Assembly (NCBI RefSeq): GCF_003732265.1
Contig: NZ_MOBK01000011.1
Coordinates: forward strand, 186,001-250,000
Length of the DNA stretch: 64,000 nucleotides
DNA from: Pseudomonas brassicacearum
GTDB taxonomy: Bacteria > Pseudomonadota > Gammaproteobacteria > Pseudomonadales > Pseudomonadaceae
Direction: 5' to 3'
Positions 35,087-43,554 of the stretch are shown one piece after another; the stretch's first letter is position 1; every line of letters begins with the position of its first letter. Under the pieces are notes generated by a model. It ran no database searches. It was not told where the DNA came from and saw nothing but the letters and a program-made list of their open reading frames with translations. The translations under genes were made by a program, and so were the position numbers.

Positions 35087-35524
35087 CTTCACTTGAAATA
35101 GCCTCTATCCGGATCGTTCGGGTAGGTCTTTGACACCCTGGTGAAGCAGTCTTGCAAGCAACCACTTTTGGCCAATGGGTGGCTGTCGCAAAGGGCCGTA
35201 ATCCACAACCCAAAGCAGCCATTCGCGGAGTGCGGATTACGACCCAAAGCTGCCTGTCACGACAGGCAGCAATCGGCCAGCAGCAGCCGGTGGACGGAGC
35301 GATAGCTAATGAGTAGCTATGCTTGGTCTACTGCCGGAACTGATTGAGCAGATTGGGCTTTCCATCCATGGTGTATATACCCCTTCAGCGGACACTCGAC
35401 TGTCACAATGCCCGGTCTAGTCAGGGCTAGACGACAGAACAAGGAATGTTCTCCACCAAGCCCGCGAAGGTGTTATCACCCCACTTGGGGTCAATTCAGA
35501 GTCAGGCCCAAAGAGGAGTTCGCC
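35087..35524. repeat. Pseudomonas dispersed non-coding sequence with hairpins
   Basis: 438 bases without a gene. ACCCAAAGC(A/T)GCC appears twice (near 35204 and 35242) with GTAATCC/GGATTAC as flanking inverted copies, and CTGCCTGTC-AC-GACAGGCAG forms a perfect 9-bp hairpin at 35250-35269. The tail AGGCAGCAATCGGCCA also appears, slightly changed, at 23610-23626 after the winged-helix gene. Similar text occurs in many Pseudomonas intergenic spaces, as I remember it. It may be a degenerate mobile or REP-like family. Confidence 0.5.
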
Positions 35525-35929
35525 ATGACCGTAGTCGATCGCCTCAGGTATTTGCGCGTCGTTCTGGTTTTGGCTGGCCTCGCGTGCCTTGCTCTCTACC
35601 CCCTTATGTTGTTCTAGCCGTCCGGCTGGGTCTGGCACGTCGGTCACTCGGACTACCCGATGATGATCGTTGGCCTCTACGCCACACTTGGCGTGTTCTT
35701 GATTCTGGCCGCACGTGATCCATTAGCCAATCTGAGCCTGATCTGGTTCACCGTGTGGTCTAGCGCCGTACACGGAGGAATCATGACCGTCCAGGCGGTC
35801 ACCCAGCCGGAGCAAATGGGGCACTTGGCAGGTGACGTGCCGGCGCTCTTCATCGTGGCGGTTGCCTTGGCCATCTTGACGCCGCGCTCACAATTGGCCG
35901 CTCGGCCCCGGACACACAATGGGGCCTGA
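35525..35929 (+). pseudogene. Small membrane protein gene broken by a TAG codon
   Basis: The frame begins MTVVDRLRYLRVVLVLAGLA with AGGAG upstream, runs to LYPLMLF and meets TAG at 35615-35617. In the same frame it continues PSGWVWHVGHSDYPMMIVGL and three more hydrophobic segments (WFTVWSSAVHGGIMTVQA, VPALFIVAVALAILT) to TGA at 35929. Together it is a normal 134-residue four-helix membrane protein (DUF6632-like). The position of the stop most simply replaces TGG (Trp) by TAG. The downstream part keeps a good coding pattern, so the change is recent or a sequencing error. Confidence 0.7.
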
Positions 35930-36383
35930 GAGCAGGTTTGACTGTCAGGATCGGGACGAAAATCGCGTTTCTACGCTATCTAAAAAGATGTCGGACATTT
36001 CCTCGATTTCTGGAAAGCTTTCACGCGTTTAATGGCGCCTGTTTAAAGACATCCGAAGTTACTTCCCAAAGGCTACAAGACCTTGCGCCGTTACCTACGG
36101 CTAAGCCAGAATCCGCCGGCTTGTGCGTCGATGGCTTGGGTTTTATCGTTTCCCTGTCGCTGAAAAACAGCGATCGGGTTTGGTAGCCCGTCCTTCACAT
36201 GTCGCATAACGTCACCTTTTACAGATGCTTTTTCGGCATTCGTTTTTATGGTGGCCATGCGCAGGGCGCCCTCGGGCGCGCCGGATTTTCCATGTGGGCC
36301 GGTCTACCAACCTTCGTATGGTCACCACCCTTCGTTTGGTAGCGAGGGTGATGGCTCCGATAATCCCATATGGAGTTTCATCT
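35930..36383 (+). promoter_or_regulatory. Structured leader of the DUF6124 gene
   Basis: 454 bases without a gene. Near the 3' end three hairpins appear: TCGCTG-AAAAA-CAGCGA (36157-36173), CGGG-TTTGGTAG-CCCG (36175-36190) and CACCCTTCG-TTTGGTAG-CGAGGGTG (36326-36350, one bulge). The same loop TTTGGTAG is used twice, and CTACCAA at 36304-36310 is complementary to either loop. The last hairpin ends 33 bases before the ATG. I recall very similar leaders before paralogous genes in other Pseudomonas. It may be a cis-regulatory RNA. Confidence 0.5.
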
Positions 36384-36779
36384 ATGTTCAAGGTAACGCC
36401 CAATCCACCCGACGCCGACTCACCCGAAACCGACACCGAAACCGAAACCGATCCGGCCTCTCCCTACTCATCCCTCGATTCCAAAAAACTCCATGCCGCC
36501 GCCGAGCGTGCCCTCGATTTCTACCTCAACCCGGCGGCACTCATGAACGACATCCCACGCAAACCCAGCACCATTTACATGATTGCCCCGGATGTCGACC
36601 ATGAAACCTTGCTGGTGCAAACCTGCGAGAACCTGGCGTCGGCCAGTGTCATGGCCAGCAACGTGGCGGCGTTGTTAGAGGGCACCCACCGCAGCACCGT
36701 GCTGGCGCTGCAACAGGTCATCATGCTGGGGGAGTTGGCGGTGAATCGAATGCTCGATAACTTCGTTCCGCCCAAGTAA
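36384..36779 (+). CDS. DUF6124/DUF3077 family small protein
   Basis: 131 residues: MFKVTPNPPD, an acidic Thr/Glu/Asp-rich stretch, then KLHAAAERALDFYLNP and a helical body (LVQTCENLASASVMASNVAA, VNRMLDNFV). This is a Pseudomonas-specific family, often with several paralogues per genome; no function is known. It is soluble and has no signal peptide. The ATG at 36384 with GGAG upstream is clear; the 53 in-frame codons before it belong to the structured leader. Confidence 0.82.
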   Translation: MFKVTPNPPDADSPETDTETETDPASPYSSLDSKKLHAAAERALDFYLNPAALMNDIPRKPSTIYMIAPDVDHETLLVQTCENLASASVMASNVAALLEGTHRSTVLALQQVIMLGELAVNRMLDNFVPPK

Positions 36780-36808
36780 GCACTCGCGCTGAAGCCGAAC
36801 TCACCCGG

Positions 36809-37243
36809 TCAGGCGTTTGCATTGCCCGACCGGGTGAACGAATACCGATCGATATCGGTCCGGAGCGTCCAGCCCTGACGCTGCCAATAGCGGGCCGCCG
36901 CCTCATTGGTCTTGAACACATCGAGATGGCATTTAAGGATGCCAAGTGACTCCAGACTCGACAGACAACGCTCCACCAACTCACTCGCGATGCCCTGACG
37001 CCGAAACACCGGTTCAACGATCAGGTGCTGCAAGTAACCTCGACGCCCGTCGTGGCCCGACATGATGCAACCGCACACCGCGCCGCCGACTTCAGCCACG
37101 AAGCTCAACCCGGGGTTTCGTTGCAGATAACGGGCGGTGGATTCACGCGAGTCTGCGTCACGCAACGAGACGCCTGGCGTGCGCCGCATCAGTTCGATAA
37201 CCGTCTCGTAATCGCCCAGGGTCATGACACGAATGTTGAACAT
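36809..37243 (-). CDS. GNAT-family N-acetyltransferase
   Basis: 144 residues of the GNAT fold. The acetyl-CoA loop is VEPVFRRQGIASELVERCLS (the R-x-x-G-x-A motif) and the following helix-strand LGILKCHLDVFKTNEAAARYW is typical. It probably acetylates an amine or protein N-terminus in the cytosol; the substrate is unknown. It lies on the minus strand between the DUF6124 and ohr genes, with no obvious operon partner. Confidence 0.87.
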   Translation of the reverse strand: MFNIRVMTLGDYETVIELMRRTPGVSLRDADSRESTARYLQRNPGLSFVAEVGGAVCGCIMSGHDGRRGYLQHLIVEPVFRRQGIASELVERCLSSLESLGILKCHLDVFKTNEAAARYWQRQGWTLRTDIDRYSFTRSGNANA

Positions 37244-37476
37244 TGAGGGCGCCTGAAGGTGGGAGTTATCTGGCGCAGAAGCCTACCAGATGCGATTCCG
37301 GCGGGCAGAATTGTATCGATCTGTATGTTCGCCGGTGATCTTACACAGCGATACACAACGACCGGTTCCAGACACATACGCACGACATGAGGGTGCAAAA
37401 GTGCGCCACGTCGCAAGGACTTCCCTGAACCCGCGACCTGAACTCACAAGCCCTCAACCCTCAGCAGGAACTTGCC

Positions 37477-37896
37477 ATGATCAATCAAATCGACACCGTG
37501 CTGTACACCGGCAAAACCCACACCACCGGCGGCCGTGATGGTCAGTCCAAAAGTTCGGATGCACGCCTGGCCATCAAGCTGTCCCCGCCCGGTTCTTCGG
37601 GCAGCGGCACCAATCCGGAACAGTTGCTGGCGGCCGGTTGGTCGGCGTGTTTCATCGGTGCCATGGGTAAGGCGGCGGTGGCGTTGAAAGTGACCCTGCC
37701 GAGCGATGTCGCGGTGGATACCGAAATCGACTTGGGCAAAACCGAGAATGCGTTTTTCCTCCAGGCACGCCTCAATGTCAGCCTGCCGGGCCTGGATCCA
37801 GCCGTTGCTCGGGCCGTCGTGGATGCCGCTCATCAAACCTGCCCGTACTCCAAAGCGACCCGTGGCAACATCGATGTCGAGATCAATCTGGCTTGA
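37477..37896 (+). CDS. ohr: Organic hydroperoxide resistance protein Ohr
   Basis: 139 residues, the normal size of Ohr. The redox cysteines are Cys58 (WSACFIGAMG) and Cys122 (HQTCPYSKATRG), and the active-site Arg20 and Glu48 are kept. Ohr is a cytosolic thiol peroxidase that reduces organic and fatty-acid hydroperoxides, recycled by lipoylated proteins. The MarR-type regulator OhrR is not next to it. It lies before a candidate small RNA and msrA, all linked to oxidative damage. Confidence 0.95.
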   Translation: MINQIDTVLYTGKTHTTGGRDGQSKSSDARLAIKLSPPGSSGSGTNPEQLLAAGWSACFIGAMGKAAVALKVTLPSDVAVDTEIDLGKTENAFFLQARLNVSLPGLDPAVARAVVDAAHQTCPYSKATRGNIDVEINLA

Positions 37897-38019
37897 TCCG
37901 GCCCGCTGGAACAGCCTGCCTTGCGGGGTGGGCTGTGCCGATAGCAGTTTTCCGTCCTGCGGTGTTTTTCACAGGACGAAATCGGTCTAAAAACGGCGCT
38001 GTACACAGCGCATGCTTTG

Positions 38020-38026
38020 CTATTCT
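38020..38026 (+). promoter_or_regulatory. Candidate -10 box, sigma-S type
   Basis: GCTATTCTCAAG resembles the extended -10 of RpoS-dependent promoters (CTATACT consensus). It lies just before the structured RNA region. No convincing -35 box is seen, which is usual for this class. Confidence 0.4.
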
Positions 38027-38032
38027 CAAGGT

Positions 38033-38262
38033 GTAGGTGAAGACGCAGACTGATGCGCAAGCGGATAGCAAGGAGACGTGGGGCACGTCCCGAAGGGTAC
38101 ACGGTTAGAAAGGTCTCCGCGCTGAGACCCAGCCCTTACGCCGTGTGAAGCAGAAGCACATTACACTTTTCTGTCAGAGTCCTGATAAACCTTGTAAGCC
38201 AGAAACCAGCACTGGCCACCTACTCGAAATCCGAAGCCCGCCTTGTGCGGGCTTTTTCGTTG
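38033..38262 (+). ncRNA. Candidate stress small RNA
   Basis: Between ohr and msrA lies about 230 bases without a protein but with strong RNA structure: hairpin GACGTG-GGG-CACGTC (38075-38089), hairpin GTCTC-CGCGCT-GAGAC (38113-38128), closed by ACACGG (38099-38104) with CCGTGT (38141-38146). GGAGAC (38072) can alternatively pair with GTCTCC (38113). A -10 like box precedes and a classic terminator ends it. GC content and lack of codon bias differ from neighbours. I do not recognise it as RsmX/Y/Z or another named RNA. Confidence 0.5.
38236..38257 (+). terminator. Rho-independent terminator
   Basis: GCCCGC-CTTGT-GCGGGC followed by TTTTT: a 6-bp GC stem. It ends the candidate small RNA and separates it from msrA, whose ATG is at 38378. 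Confidence 0.88.
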
Positions 38263-38377
38263 TTCGTTCATTGCCCTCCTCCACGTGCCTCCCGGATGAA
38301 TTCACAAAGAAGCAGAAAGTAGTCGCGAGGCTGCGCAATAATCGGGTCAAATCGATGAACACTGAGGAGTGAGTTTT

Positions 38378-38887
38378 ATGACCACGCAATCCGAAACCGC
38401 AATTCTGGCCGGCGGCTGCTTCTGGGGCATGCAGGATTTGATCAGGCGAATGCCCGGCGTGCTGTCTACCCGGGTCGGTTACTCGGGCGGCGATGTGCCC
38501 AACGCCACTTACCGCAATCATGGCACCCATGCGGAAGCCATCGAGATCGAGTTCAATCCGGCGGTGATCAGCTATCGCCAGATCCTCGAGTTTTTCTTCC
38601 AGATTCATGACCCTTCCACGGCCAATCGTCAGGGTAACGACATCGGCCTCAGCTACCGTTCGGCGATCTTCTATCGCAACGAAGATCAACGCGATATCGC
38701 CGAGGACACCGTGGCCGATGTCGATGCCTCTGGCCTGTGGCCTGGCAAGGCCGTGACCGAAATCGCCCCCGCCGGCCCGTTCTGGCAGGCCGAGCCGGAG
38801 CATCAGGATTACCTCGAAAAAGTGCCCAATGGCTACACCTGCCATTTCATTCGGCCGAACTGGAGACTGCCGAAACGCGCACTCTGA
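38378..38887 (+). CDS. msrA: Peptide methionine sulfoxide reductase MsrA
   Basis: 169 residues, the short form of MsrA. The signature GGCFWG is present with the nucleophile Cys14. It reduces methionine-S-sulfoxide in proteins, with thioredoxin as electron donor. The ATG at 38378 has GAGGAG eight bases upstream; a GTG at 38369 is not needed. The neighbouring ohr and candidate small RNA suggest an oxidative-damage cluster. Resolving Cys residues of the longer MsrA C-terminus are not seen. Confidence 0.93.
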   Translation: MTTQSETAILAGGCFWGMQDLIRRMPGVLSTRVGYSGGDVPNATYRNHGTHAEAIEIEFNPAVISYRQILEFFFQIHDPSTANRQGNDIGLSYRSAIFYRNEDQRDIAEDTVADVDASGLWPGKAVTEIAPAGPFWQAEPEHQDYLEKVPNGYTCHFIRPNWRLPKRAL

Positions 38888-38926
38888 AGCAGTGACTTGG
38901 GTCCCGATAACGGGACCCAACGTTCA

Positions 38927-40015
38927 TCAGGTATTGGTCTTCAACTTGGTCCACAACCGGGTACTCAGCCGTGCGATGGCCGCCGGCAGTTCCTCTACGG
39001 TGAACAGTTTATCCAGCACACTTTTCGGCGGGTAAATCGCTGCGTCCTCTTTCACCGCCGGTACGACGTAGGCATCGGCAGCACTGTTAGGGTTGGCGTA
39101 ATGGATGCTGTTGCTGATGTTGGCAATGACTTGCGGCGTCAGCAGGTAGTTCATGTAGGCGTAGCCGTTCTTCTCGTGGGGCGCGCTCTTGGGCATGACC
39201 ACCATGTCGAACCACAGCGTCGAACCTTCGTCCGGAATCGAATACGCGATGTCGATGCCATTGTTGGCTTCCTTGGCACTGGCGGCGGCTTGCACAATGT
39301 CGCCGTTGAACCCGATCACCGCGCAGACATTGCCGTTAGCCAGGTCGCTGATGTACTTGGAGGCATGGAAGTACTGCACGTAGGGCCTGATTTTGAATAA
39401 TGCCTGTTCGGCTTTTTTGTAGTCCGCCGGTTCGTGACTGTGCGGTGGCAGGCCCAGGTAATTAAGGGTGATTGGCAGAACTTGCGTCGGGTTATCGATA
39501 ATCGCCACCCCGCACGTACTCAACTTTTTGATGTTGTCTTCATCAAAAAACATTTTCCAGGAATGGGTGATGTCGGTGTTGCCGAAGATCGCTTTGATCT
39601 TCTCGACGTTGTAGCCAATGCCCGCCGTGCCCCACATATACGGATAGCCATACTGGTTGCCGGGGTCGTTGACCTCAAGCTTCTTCATTAACGCAGGGTC
39701 AAGGTTTTTCCAGTTCGGCAACTGGCTCTTGTCCAGTTTCTGGATTGCCCCGGCCTTGATCAGTCGAGACAGGAAATGGTTCGACGGGCTGACCACGTCA
39801 TAACCGGTGTTGCCGGTCATCAACTTGGATTCCAGCACTTCGTTACTGTCGTGAATGTCGTAAGTGGCCTTGATCCCGGTGGCCTTGGTGAAGTTGACCA
39901 GGGTGTCGTCGGCGATGTAGCCGTTCCAGTTGGAAATATTGACCTGGTCGTCGGCAAACGTGGCCACCGAAAACGTCGTGAGCAAGGCCATCAGGGAAAG
40001 CGTTTTAACGCGCAT
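38927..40015 (-). CDS. Periplasmic polyamine-binding protein (PotF/SpuE-like)
   Basis: 362 residues. A signal peptide (SLMALLTTFSVATFA) precedes DDQVNISNWNGYIADDTLVN, the PotF/SpuD/SpuE start, and PYMWGTAGIGYNVEKI follows. It binds putrescine, spermidine or a relative in the periplasm. No permease or ATPase gene is adjacent, as for the paralogue at 12430. The upstream gene on the same strand (40 bases from its stop) is a PuuB-like oxidase, so they form a unit of amine capture and oxidation. AAGGTG precedes the ATG at 40015. Confidence 0.88.
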   Translation of the reverse strand: MRVKTLSLMALLTTFSVATFADDQVNISNWNGYIADDTLVNFTKATGIKATYDIHDSNEVLESKLMTGNTGYDVVSPSNHFLSRLIKAGAIQKLDKSQLPNWKNLDPALMKKLEVNDPGNQYGYPYMWGTAGIGYNVEKIKAIFGNTDITHSWKMFFDEDNIKKLSTCGVAIIDNPTQVLPITLNYLGLPPHSHEPADYKKAEQALFKIRPYVQYFHASKYISDLANGNVCAVIGFNGDIVQAAASAKEANNGIDIAYSIPDEGSTLWFDMVVMPKSAPHEKNGYAYMNYLLTPQVIANISNSIHYANPNSAADAYVVPAVKEDAAIYPPKSVLDKLFTVEELPAAIARLSTRLWTKLKTNT

Positions 40016-40054
40016 GTTCAATCACCTTTTTGTTCTTTTGTGATAAGCGGAGGT

Positions 40055-41356
40055 CTAGATTTCTGTCTTTGCCCGGATGGCCTCTACGCGCATCCGCAGC
40101 ATGGCACCGATGTCGAGCAAGGGTTTGGGCGGCAGCCAGCCGGGCTGTGCCCTTCGCATCACTGAATCGAGCATTGGCGAGTCAACGCCCGACGCCAGTT
40201 CGGCGAGCAACCGCCCCCACAACGTGCCGCGCGCCACGCCGGAACCGTTGCAACCGGCCACGGCAAATACGCCCTCTTCCACCTGCGAAAAAAACGGCTG
40301 TCCGGAGCGCGAGGCGCTCAGGTGACCGGTCCAGGTGTAGTGGATGTCTTGCTCGCCCAGCCAGGGGAAACGCCGTTGCAGGCCGAGCACATGGTGTTGG
40401 CGGCGGATCGACAGCTCGCTGGCGGATAAATCCCGCGAGCGGTATTCCGCGGTGTTGCGGATCATCACGCGCCGATCCGGGGTCAGCCGCACCGTGGCGC
40501 CCAGCGGTCGGGTGGACAAAACGCCCCACGGTTCGACGCTGCCCATGTCGCGAAACTCGGCGTCGGTCAGCGGCCGTGTGAGGCTGGCGCTGAGCTCCAT
40601 GGCAAAGGTGCCGCTGTCCTGAATGCCCGCGCGGGGCACGAAGGCGTTGAGGCACACCAGCACCTGTTTCGCTTCGATGCTGCCCTCGATTCCGTTGGCG
40701 CGCAGGCGGCCTTTGCCCAGGCGTTCAAGGCGGGTGATGTCGGTATTTTCGTAAACAGTGACCGACTGGGGCAGCGCATCGAGCAAGCCCTTCACGTACT
40801 TCGCCGGTTGCAGCAGCGCGTTGCCTTTGCCACACCAGATCGCCGCGCGGTAATGCCCGGTGCCGAGTTTTTGCACCAGCTGCTCACCTTCCAGAAACTG
40901 CGCAGAAGCACCCAGTACCCGCAGCGTTGTGAGCTTTTCCTCGACATGGGTCAATTTACGCGGATCACTGACAGCGAAGAAATAGCCGGAATCCTTGAAG
41001 TCGCACTCAATGCCGTGACGGGCAATCATCTCGCGCACTTCAGCGCTGGCAGCGCGTGAAATCGTCGTGTCCACTTCAAATTCGGTGAACCCGGCGCTGC
41101 CGAGCAACTCTTCGTTGCCCGGATGTTCGTGAGCCACTACAAATCCGGAATTGCGTGCCGAAGCGCCTTGCGCGGCGCGCTGGCGGTCGACCACCACGAT
41201 GCGCGCCTGCGGGTGCAAGTGTGCGAGGGCATGGGCGGCGCTCAGGCCGGTAATGCCAGCGCCGATTATCAGCCAGTCAGCTTTTTGCGCACCGCTCAGA
41301 CGATCACGCACCGGCGCGTTTTGAACCTGCGCGATCCAGCCACATTCATTTTTCAT
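40055..41356 (-). CDS. FAD-dependent amine oxidase (PuuB-like, DAO family)
   Basis: 433 residues. The FAD motif is WLIIGAGITGLSAAHALAHL near residue 28, followed by ASARNSGFVVAHEHPGN; the C-terminal FAD segment is GVFAVAGCNGSGVARGTLWG. These marks are typical of gamma-glutamylputrescine oxidase and related DadA-type enzymes. It probably oxidises an amine or N-acyl polyamine to an aldehyde in the cytosol. It is first in a unit with the PotF-like gene and is divergent from a LysR gene at 41503. Confidence 0.83.
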   Translation of the reverse strand: MKNECGWIAQVQNAPVRDRLSGAQKADWLIIGAGITGLSAAHALAHLHPQARIVVVDRQRAAQGASARNSGFVVAHEHPGNEELLGSAGFTEFEVDTTISRAASAEVREMIARHGIECDFKDSGYFFAVSDPRKLTHVEEKLTTLRVLGASAQFLEGEQLVQKLGTGHYRAAIWCGKGNALLQPAKYVKGLLDALPQSVTVYENTDITRLERLGKGRLRANGIEGSIEAKQVLVCLNAFVPRAGIQDSGTFAMELSASLTRPLTDAEFRDMGSVEPWGVLSTRPLGATVRLTPDRRVMIRNTAEYRSRDLSASELSIRRQHHVLGLQRRFPWLGEQDIHYTWTGHLSASRSGQPFFSQVEEGVFAVAGCNGSGVARGTLWGRLLAELASGVDSPMLDSVMRRAQPGWLPPKPLLDIGAMLRMRVEAIRAKTEI

Positions 41357-41502
41357 GCATCACCTGCCTGGAGTGTCGTTCCCGGCCTGCGCATGCAGTA
41401 ATCGCATAGGCGATGATTGATGGCAGCCGTCAGGGCTAGAATCTATTCGGTCTTCGGTGATACAACCAACGTTATAAAATCATTGAGCCATTCTGAAAAC
41501 GC

Positions 41503-42414
41503 ATGGATAAAATCCGCCACGTCCCCAATCTCCAGGCCATGCAGGCGCTGGTTGAAGTCGCCGAGGCCGGCAGCTTTACGCAAGCGGCGCACACACTGTG
41601 CCTGACCCAAAGCGCCGTCAGCCGGCAGATCCAGCAATTGGAAAGTCACTTTGGTGTGGCGCTGTTTGTGCGCAGCAGTCGCCGCCTGCAAATGACGCCG
41701 GAGGGTGAGCTGGTGCTGGCCAGCGCGCGCACTATTCTCGAGCAACTGAAAACCCTTGAAGATCGGCTGTCCCCACAAAAACGCACCTTCCGCATTCGCA
41801 TGCATGTGTCGCTGGCGGTTCGTTGGTTGCTGCCGAAACTGAGCGATTTTTATCGCCATCACCCGGATGTTTCCCTGTCGATCGAGACGGTGGCCACCGA
41901 GATTGTCGAGCCGGCCAGCGACAGTGACGCGTACATTCTCTATCTACCCGAACCGTCCAGCGATCCGACGTGCCTGACCCTGTTCGAGGAATCGCTGATT
42001 CCGGTGTGCGCTCCCGGTCTTGGCAGTCCGAGCCGGCCACTGAACTCGGTGGAGGATCTGAGCGGGTTTGCGTTGCTGCATCGTTCGGCGGACAAGCAAG
42101 CGTGGATCGACTGGCTGGCGGCCAATGGCGGCCAGTCGCTGGAACACTACCGGCACATCCCCTTCAACCTCGACGAGTTGGCGCTGGACGCCGCCGCACG
42201 CGGACTTGGGGTGGCGATGACGGACCTGACCCTCGCCGAGGAATCGATCGAGCGCGGGGTGCTCGTTGTCCCGTTCGGCCATCCATTGAAGACCCGGGGA
42301 TGTTATTCGCTGTGCCTGCAACCTTCGGCCGCGTCGCACCCGGCGTGCGCGCTGATCATGCAATGGTTTGCCGGGCAGGCTGAGGGAATTGCCAGTCTCA
42401 GCGAGACCACCTGA
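41503..42414 (+). CDS. LysR-family transcriptional regulator
   Basis: 303 residues. The winged helix-turn-helix at about residues 20-48 (GSFTQAAHTLCLTQSAVSRQ) is followed by an effector domain from about 92 with the SDAYILYLPE segment. It is divergent from the FAD oxidase and the binding protein, the normal layout for a LysR activator of that unit; an amine or its aldehyde could be the effector. The gap of 146 bases would hold both promoters. Confidence 0.85.
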   Translation: MDKIRHVPNLQAMQALVEVAEAGSFTQAAHTLCLTQSAVSRQIQQLESHFGVALFVRSSRRLQMTPEGELVLASARTILEQLKTLEDRLSPQKRTFRIRMHVSLAVRWLLPKLSDFYRHHPDVSLSIETVATEIVEPASDSDAYILYLPEPSSDPTCLTLFEESLIPVCAPGLGSPSRPLNSVEDLSGFALLHRSADKQAWIDWLAANGGQSLEHYRHIPFNLDELALDAAARGLGVAMTDLTLAEESIERGVLVVPFGHPLKTRGCYSLCLQPSAASHPACALIMQWFAGQAEGIASLSETT

Positions 42415-42427
42415 CAGATATGGATCC

Positions 42428-42520
42428 AATGTGGGAGCGGGCTTGCTCGCGAAGGCGGTGGTTCAGTCGACATTACTGTTGAATGACAGTCCGCATTCGC
42501 GAGCAAGCCCGCTCCCACAT
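42428..42520. repeat. REP doublet between convergent LysR genes
   Basis: AATGTGGGAGCGGGCTTGCTC (42428-42448) and GCGAGCAAGCCCGCTCCCAC (about 42499-42518) flank a 50-base centre. It lies between two convergent LysR genes. Confidence 0.9.
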
Positions 42521-42575
42521 TAGATATTTGCAGTTTCAGAAGTGAGTTGTGTCAGATAGGGGCTCTGAGTTCGCC

Positions 42576-43466
42576 TTAGGCTGATTGCTGCACCACCCCA
42601 CGCTCTTCCAGCAACCGCACAAACATGGTCAGGCTCTGCGACACCGTCCCCCGCCGCCACACCAGCCACGTGCGCAAATAGCGGAACGATTCCGACAGCG
42701 GCCAGATACTCACCGTCGTGCACCCCGGCATGCTTGCCAGCATGCTGCGCGGCATCAGCGCCAGGCCGGCACCGGCGCTGACGCAGGCCAGCATGCCGTG
42801 ATAGGACTCCATTTCGAAAATCTTGCCCGGCACCGCCGCGTCCTTGCTGAACCAGCTCTCGAAGTGGTGCCGGTACGAGCAATTGGAGCGGAAGGCATAG
42901 ATATTTTCGCCGTTCACATCCTGCGCGCGGTGAATCGGCGAATGGTTGAGCGGCGCGATCAGCACCATCTCTTCCTCAAACGCCGGCACGCCTTCCAGCG
43001 CTGGGTGCAGCACCGGCCCGTCGACAAACGCAGCAGCCAACCGCCCCGACAACACCCCATCAATCATCGTCCCCGAAGGGCCGGTCGTCAGATCCAGTTC
43101 AACCTTGGCGTGTTTCTGGTTGTAGGCCGCCAACAACTCGGGAATCCGCACCGCCGCCGTACTTTCCAGTGAACCCAAGGGAAACGAGCCTTGCGGTTCT
43201 TCTCCTGCCACGGTGGCGCGGGCTTCCTGCACGAGGTCGAGGATACGCCGGGCATAGTCGAGAAAACTCCATCCGGCCGGCGACAGGCGCAGGCGGCTTT
43301 TCTCGCGGATAAACAGGTCCACGCCCAGGTCCAGTTCCAGCTGCTTGATCCGCGTGGTCAAGTTGGAAGGCACGCGATGGATGTGCTGCGCGGCGACGCT
43401 GATGCTGCCGTGCTCGGCAACGGCCTTGAAGATTTCCAGCTGAACCAGATCCAAGTCATTCTCCAA
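42576..43466 (-). CDS. ptrR: LysR-family regulator of putrescine use (PtrR-like)
   Basis: 296 residues beginning [20 protein letters not shown]; helix-turn-helix [20 protein letters not shown]. The unusual [11 protein letters not shown] recognition helix is characteristic of E. coli YneJ/PtrR and relatives. In E. coli ptrR is divergent from sad (yneI), and the same arrangement is seen here with 88 bases between. It probably controls the sad gene in response to putrescine or its breakdown products. The symbol rests on synteny plus the helix sequence. Confidence 0.8.
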   Translation of the reverse strand: MENDLDLVQLEIFKAVAEHGSISVAAQHIHRVPSNLTTRIKQLELDLGVDLFIREKSRLRLSPAGWSFLDYARRILDLVQEARATVAGEEPQGSFPLGSLESTAAVRIPELLAAYNQKHAKVELDLTTGPSGTMIDGVLSGRLAAAFVDGPVLHPALEGVPAFEEEMVLIAPLNHSPIHRAQDVNGENIYAFRSNCSYRHHFESWFSKDAAVPGKIFEMESYHGMLACVSAGAGLALMPRSMLASMPGCTTVSIWPLSESFRYLRTWLVWRRGTVSQSLTMFVRLLEERGVVQQSA

Positions 43467-43554
43467 ACGTGAACGATATGCTCAGCATTATTCAGTTTCC
43501 AGAAAACAAACGCCACCGTAACCTGAGCGCATTCCCACCTAGCAGGACGGTGCC

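Noticed and set aside
35615-35617. TAG as pyrrolysine codon or programmed readthrough
   Set aside because: No readthrough hairpin or known pyrrolysine system in pseudomonads; a Trp to stop mutation is simpler.
38033-38262. RsmX/RsmY/RsmZ-type Gac/Rsm RNA
   Set aside because: Only two GGA motifs and no TGTAAG-type GacA upstream box, so a different class.
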